A stretch of DNA of 64,000 nt from NCBI GenBank assembly GCA_027627225.1, contig CM051032.1:65141137-65205136 (forward strand), written 5' to 3'. The DNA comes from Congeria kusceri (Eukaryota; Mollusca; Bivalvia; Myida; Dreissenidae). The notes under the pieces were generated by a model, which was not told the DNA's origin, searched no databases, and saw only the letters and a list, made by a program, of their open reading frames with translations. Each line of letters opens with the position of its first letter. Position 1 is the first letter of the stretch. Below are positions 58,601-64,000 of the stretch, piece after piece. A program made the translations under genes and the position numbers.

Positions 58601-60112
58601 ATATATCAAACTGTCAATGATCATTGTCCGCTGTTGATTTTCCAATGGTATCCTCGAGTTAAAGAAAATATATTTTCTCTAGCTCTCGGTTGTCAGGTTG
58701 TTTTAAAAATATTTGATGGATATTCTCCCAATGTTTGACAGATAACTCGGTGGAATGTTTGCTCTAGAGATTGGTAGGCTAACGTTGGAGCCGGGTATGT
58801 TACAAGCTATTATACCCATTCCATGAAAAGTTCCATGACCATCAAGCGTACGTACATTATGGTCGGCATTGTCTGCCACAAACTGTAAGAATTTTCCAGG
58901 GAAATACGATGGTATAGTTGTGTTGATTGTTACATCAGCATTCGACTCGAACTGTTGAACCCCAAAAGGTGATGAACAAAACCCCATCTTGTTCAGTAAA
59001 TCCACTAAGTACCTAGAACCAAAGTGATGGTGTAATTGGACAGCGAGGCCTATCTGTTAAGGTGCCAATAAACTCTTTGGTCTACATGCCTGTACAAGTG
59101 CTTGTCCAACTGATGCTAACTTGACATCTGTGTCCTTCCCATAAAGTAGCACTGATAGCAATATCTGTAAACTCATGGATGAACGCTTTGTTTTCGCTTG
59201 CAGACGATACTGTACAGTATAATCGGTAAAATTTCTTGCTGCTGCAGTTATAATTCTTCTCATTTTTTCGTCCTCAGAAAGCCTGTGTGTGTCATTCAAA
59301 AATTCATGAATAATTTCCTATGGCTTTCCATTTCATTGTGACCTTAGCTTCAGTATTCCTGAAAGTTGTTATTGATAGAGAACCTACAAAATGGTTGATT
59401 AATCTAATCTTCATATGCTTGTACAAGAAAGCACGGTCCTTACAAGTTTCCTCCATTAAATGAATACGTTCAGACATTGTTAATACACATCCCTCATTTT
59501 CTTCTATGTAACTAACAACAGTTTTGAATGCTTCTGTGGTGTCTGCTGCTTCAGGTCTACCTGGATTTTTCTTTGGCTTTTTACAGGGGCTGGTATTCTG
59601 ATCAGACTCCTTCGGAATCTGACGTTTTGTCCTGAAGTTGACACTGCTTGTTTGGTGATATAACGCATCAGCCCCCGGAAGATCAATTATGCTCGCAATT
59701 CTACCGCAGACATCATGCACCCACTGTTCATTCCTTTCCAACCAAACACGTTCAGTTGTCTGAAAATCAAGTATTCTAACAGGTAAAACATCATAAGCAC
59801 TTTTCTATGGTTAAGCTTTGCATCTTGTGAACAAAATGTGCATTTATGTTTGAAGTCAAATACACCAAATGACCTTGTGAAAAATCTCTTAGTACTGTCA
59901 TTATTGTTAACGTCGGAACTACTAGCAATGTTTCTTTTATGGATAAAGTCTCTGCAGTCAACATGAACCTCCTGTCCTAGAATAACATGTATAGTTGACT
60001 GCCGATCGACACTGGCTTTATTTATTGACTCGCTTCTTTCACCCGTAGCTTTACCGTAGGAAGGTCTGTGAGAGGTTTGTTTCAGAATACACAGTCGCTC
60101 ATCTGAAATAAT
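55690..60112 (-). pseudogene. Decayed large gene of an uncharacterised multicopy family with C-terminal CXC domain
   Basis: Blocks on the minus strand occur in one consistent order over 4.4 kb. FGVFDFKHKCTFCSQ is a CxxC finger near 59850. LERNEQWVHDVCGRI and SSVNFRTKRQIPK lie at 59740-59620. A Lys-rich part follows, then FGVQQFESNADVT (58950). FMQMYSKQEN, TFDQPLFQKATQI, RLGAFHTEMNFLDTVSGSGL and MSGKAISRG lie at 58550-58160. GDWVGHLSSIRNMLPYF, STDLIIEQVLMRSLK and TSEQHQDA lie at 57770-57370. TAVFDGYTSGPTTKDITH is at 56760, and FLHAVTGCDTTSHVYGIGKF at 56320. The end is a CXC cysteine-rich domain, CNCKANCDRKRCSCRKHG then C..GC..C (55870-55770). I recognise the pattern from many unnamed mollusc, arthropod and cnidarian proteins; its function is unknown. 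At least four frame changes (near 59793, 59325, 58690, 56800) and a TAA near 59055 show it is dead. Confidence 0.7.
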
Positions 60113-60340
60113 TTAAGTACAAATGTAGCAACTTTTCTAAATTAGAGTATTTCTTACCAATAAAAGCTAAAATAAATGGTGTGCATTTGTTCATTAATAA
60201 TTAAATGATTGATTTATAAGTAACGAATACATATACTTGTAAACATTATTAAAATGAATTGTATTGCACATTATTTTTAAAAAGTGATCTTGAATATAGT
60301 ATAAGGAACGTTACTCGTACTGTGTAATAATAATGGAGTA

Positions 60341-60788
60341 AACACTGTATTATGTGAAGTTAGAATAAGACATCAAACATAGAATGGACATGATTTTTGT
60401 TATTTTTTCACATAAAACTGAGCATTTCATGTTGTTTATGTATGTTTGTTATATTCTGTCAATACTTTTGGCATAATTAGCATTTTTCCATGACTTTTTT
60501 ATTAGAGCTGATTATGTCTTTGATCATTTTTGCTGTATTTATCAACTGTGTTCATACAGGCATGGACACAGTTCAATTTTTTGTGAAAATTTTGTAAATG
60601 CATAAAAGTATACAGTTTTGTGGTAAAATCAATTTTACTGATGCAGTTATATATGCAGGTGTTTATTGCACTAATTACTCTACAAAATTCTTATATTACC
60701 AATGGTAAACTTCATATAAAACATTGATGTAATAAAACAGTTTATTCTATGTTTGACGTCTTATTCCAACATGACATAATAGTGTGTT
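60341..60788 (-). mobile_element. 448-bp MITE, inverted copy of 20870-21314
   Basis: Same TIRs, with the interior in the opposite orientation to copy 1 and about 85-90% similar by eye. The flanking 4-bp repeat is AGTA (60337-60340 and 60789-60792). Confidence 0.85.
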
Positions 60789-62225
60789 AGTACTTCTGCT
60801 GACTAGAATATGAATGAATGGTTGTGTAGGGTACATCTGCACTGTTTTTTTTTCAGCCACTGAAATGGAAAATTATGTTTAATTATATAGATCATTTTAG
60901 TAATCTTAAAACAATTTTACAAGCTTACAAACAAACGTCGTTATTGATTATTTTAATAACTCATCTTTAAATCTTGCAGTACACATTTAACATGATTATG
61001 TGATTTTGTGTTCAAAAGAAAACAATCTGCCTTTATTAAACAGCTCATAAATTTTCCAAGAACATGTGACTTACATGTACGGATGAAAGCTACTGGTGAC
61101 CAGGGGATGTATCGTTGGTTGTGTGGGATACTTCATCGCTATATTCATCAACGGAAATGGAAAAATGAGTATGCTTTAAAATATTCCATGGATCATTTAA
61201 ATACTTCTACTCAAATATACGTATACATCTTTTTATTGTATGCTTAACATTGTGTTGTTTTTTTTTTTTCCGACTTCCCGATAAACAAGTATTCGTTAAT
61301 ATTAAATAAAGTAATCAAAATTTAGTATAAATATAGTTTTGGTTGGTAAACACATTAGAATTTACTTATACATAAAACTTTTGATTTTGTGAAATAGGAT
61401 GCGCAATATTGAAAATTATGGCAAAAATGGGCTTCCTTAGTTTAAAAAACAAAGATCGAAAGATCAAAGCCTTCATAAAGTACATTTTTATTTTAAAATA
61501 AATAAAATTACTATCGTTTTGAACATCACTATTTGTATACAACAATATTTAACATGTGTTAATATCCCAATATTTGCATTTTTATTATTGTTTATATGAT
61601 TTTCAATATTACATTCAGTTTGGCCATAGAAACATCGTTTTCCATCAAGTGTACAAATGCACAACGCATTAACACCAACAGCCTTCATAAAGTTCATACA
61701 AAATAAACATAATTGTAACATACCGCGTATATTATATCAATAATTCCCTCTTCATGACGCTGATCATTTTTTTAAAAGAGTGCGCCATTATTTACATTGA
61801 CGAATTGTGACGTCATTGTACCTCCCACTGAAGAATGTAGACTATGGTGAGCTATATATCAGCCATATTTTTAAAATGACAGGGACATTTTTCATTTTTT
61901 TAAAGTCTATATTTTTGTTTCACCTTGGAGTACAATGTGCATCTTTGGTTTAGAAGACATTTATACAACATACTTTTGTGTTGTATAAAACAGAATTTTG
62001 TTGCAATTAGTCCGAGTGAATTTTCTATTTATCAGGCTATCGACGAAGTCGACAAACACGACGCTGAATTTCCGCCATACTTAAGTCAGAATAACAAACT
62101 TAAACCAGGCACGTACATGGTTGTTATTTTTACGTGAAATCGGATTAAACAACGCGATTAGCATAAGCTAGTTACTAATGAGTTTAAGCAAAATAACAGA
62201 CTTAAGAATTTTCGAGAAATCGGTG
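60789..62225. other. Unannotated stretch with a repeat end
   Basis: AT-rich. The segment near 62030-62225 ends in CTTAAGAATTTTCGAGAAAT, an inverse relative of the repeat near 41620, so an end of a dispersed element lies here. No gene. Confidence 0.4.
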
Positions 62226-62259
62226 CCAAAGTTCTTGCCCCTTTTTCATTAGAAAAACT

Positions 62260-62925
62260 GCAAAATGGACTTAAAGGCAACATACAGACTTCATTTTTCA
62301 TCTGAACTTGAAAAAACTTGCACACTGTGTGTATGACCTGAAGATTTCAAAATGATCCAAAAATAGCCAAGATTAGGTGCAAGCACCAGAGTTATTGCCC
62401 CTTGTTTGTGATAAAATTAAGTACTATGTGGAGTATAGAGACTTCATTTATTGCCTAATTTTGTCCAAACTTGCACTGTTTGTGTTTGACAATACGGTCT
62501 CAGTCAATATAAGTCAGGCCAGACCAGAAAGACCTGAATGATGGCCTCTTGTCTGTGAAAAAAAATCCATAATTTGTATTTTTTTAAAAAAGGCGTTCAG
62601 TCCACGTAGAGAATTAACTTTGCATTCCTTGTTGACAAAACTTGCACAGTTTGTTTATGACCATTAAATCTCATTTGGGTGCAATGATTGGCCATATAGA
62701 ACAAGAAACACTAGAGTTATTTCCCTTTTTATGAGAAAATTTGCAAAAAATGGACTTTGTGTAACATAGAAAATTATTTTTCATCAAATCTTGGTCAATC
62801 TTGCGCAGTTTGTGCATAGTCGTAAGATCTCATAATGATTCAAGGAATTGCCCTGATTGGGCTATATTAAAAAAACAGAGTTATTGGCCCTTTTTGTAAA
62901 TAGAGGGTAAGAGACTTTATTTTTC
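62260..62925 (+). repeat. Tandem units related to the second Helentron-like element
   Basis: Degraded units of about 150-160 bp containing CTTGCACAGTTTGTTTATGA and ACCAGAGTTATTGCCCCTTG, as at 38.2-39.0 kb. No terminal hairpins are seen here. Confidence 0.65.
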
Positions 62926-63186
62926 ACTAGGGATAGCAACAAATAGTATTTCAGTAACCAGTTAATTGGTTTTGGTATTTGAACTGTGCACCAAATTTTC
63001 TTAGCCAATTTTACCTGGTCTTTTATGTAACTGATCCGTTCTCTCGTTACTCAACAGAGACGAACAACAACAAGAGAAATAAATAAAAGATAAACAAGAA
63101 ATGTCTTTAAAAAAGATTATCGGCGTAGAAATTAATATTGAGATGTCTTTTTTTTTGCCCTAAATATAATACAAGAGGACCAAGCT

Positions 63187-63300
63187 GTGACTTCACGGAC
63201 CCCATATTTTTCTTTCCCTACTAAGGAGACTTCTCGGACCCCAGATTTTTCGGTCTCTACTAAGGAGACTTCTCGGACACTAGATTTTTCTGACACTATA
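63187..63300. repeat. 39-45-bp minisatellite, about 3 units
   Basis: GACTTCTCGGACCCCAGATT followed by TTTC...CTACTAAGGA is repeated about three times. An apparent open frame (minus) results from the repeat. Confidence 0.75.
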
Positions 63301-63665
63301 AGAAAACATAGCGGCCCCAAAAATTAATTTGAGGTAGACTCAATAATTATTAATATCTGTACCGTGAATAAACCGATCATATACCGCCCCATGTTTTCAC
63401 CTGTGATTCTTGAATAAGCTAAATACTAGTAATTTTAGGTAAACATAATTAATACATGAAATTGTCAGGCAAATTTAACAAATTAACAGAATTGTCAGAA
63501 AATAATAGCGGGAATGAATGAGCAGTAAGTTTATGAATTCCCCCTTTATTGCAATTCTCGGGTTTAGGATTCTCCAGACGCTAATTGATGCGTGTGTATT
63601 AACACAGCTTTACCGCGCACTATTTTTATAATAATTCTCCTGCTGGAGTTGTACTTGCTAGAATT

Positions 63666-63872
63666 AATTCACGGGGACGACAGTCGGTTACGTACAAAAT
63701 ATTTTTACACGATGATAAAATAATAGGAAATATAAGCTCAATCAAATTTGCTAATATTTGTTTTGCTTATTTATCAGAAAAATACCAGAAATTTACCACT
63801 TTCTATTTTGTGATTGCGAGCTCAACAGGCAACATTTTTGTACGTTGTGACCGACTGTCGTCCCCGTGAATT
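63666..63872. mobile_element. 207-bp MITE
   Basis: Inverted ends AATTCACGGGGACGACAGTC then GGT, identical at both sides for about 24 bp. An inner ACGTACAAAA motif is also inverted. Confidence 0.8.
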
Positions 63873-64000
63873 GTAGAATTGTAATTGATATTTATAAAGC
63901 GTGCCAATTATGTAGGCTAAACAATATAGTTATTTCATTATGTGAATGAATATAACATTCTGATCATGACATACAATGAGTAAAATTGTTCATAATTATG

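Overview
This is a eukaryotic window. It is AT-rich and intron-containing, with GT-AG junctions, no operons and almost no host coding sequence. The repeats point to a bivalve mollusc: Helentron/'pearl'-like elements with internal tandem units, tRNA-derived SINEs with a conserved core, and a 200-bp palindromic repeat at 41.2 kb that I associate with dreissenid mussels from memory. The species is an inference. Nearly everything recognisable is mobile DNA in different states of decay.

Layout: 0-2.7 kb holds a 5'-truncated LINE 3' end (minus) next to a decayed Mutator-like (MULE) transposase (plus). 3.2-5.1 kb and 12.9-14.5 kb are two halves of one palindrome-rich satellite (about 460-bp unit), split by a Ty3/gypsy retrotransposon at 5.14-12.90 kb. 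That element has gag, a -1 frameshift heptamer, protease, RT, RNase H and integrase. It is broken by an in-frame stop, a frameshift and a SINE insertion. 15-18.3 kb is a run of small TIR elements (MITEs). 18.3-22.8 kb is mostly featureless apart from one 445-bp MITE. 22.9-26.9 kb is a decayed DIRS-like ORF1 (minus), split by a 2.7-kb Helentron-like element.

27.4-39.6 kb is a nested stack. A Helentron-like element contains a 10.7-kb PIF/Harbinger transposon, which contains a 3.55-kb MULE. The Harbinger carries two convergent multi-exon genes whose frames are completely open when spliced: a 232-aa Myb/SANT-like protein (plus) and a 339-aa DD35E transposase (minus). The MULE encodes a PHD finger + FLYWCH + transposase protein over five exons, with one homopolymer frameshift.

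40.4-41.0 kb has the only convincing host gene: a signal-peptide exon and an EGF-like exon. 42-43.7 kb has hAT-like non-autonomous elements. 44.5-50.3 kb is a 5.8-kb element with TTAA target sites and a fragment of a GRRxxE/CxxC transposase-like domain. 53.8-54.1 kb is a Harbinger transposase relic. 55.7-60.1 kb is a long decayed gene (minus) of an uncharacterised multicopy animal family ending in a CXC cysteine-rich domain. 60.3-64 kb has more MITEs, tandem units and a minisatellite.

The most notable items are the nested Harbinger/MULE stack with its open gene pair, the uncharacterised CXC family, the Ty3 frameshift signal and SINE hit, and the Helentron-like insertion whose excision restores a reading frame.
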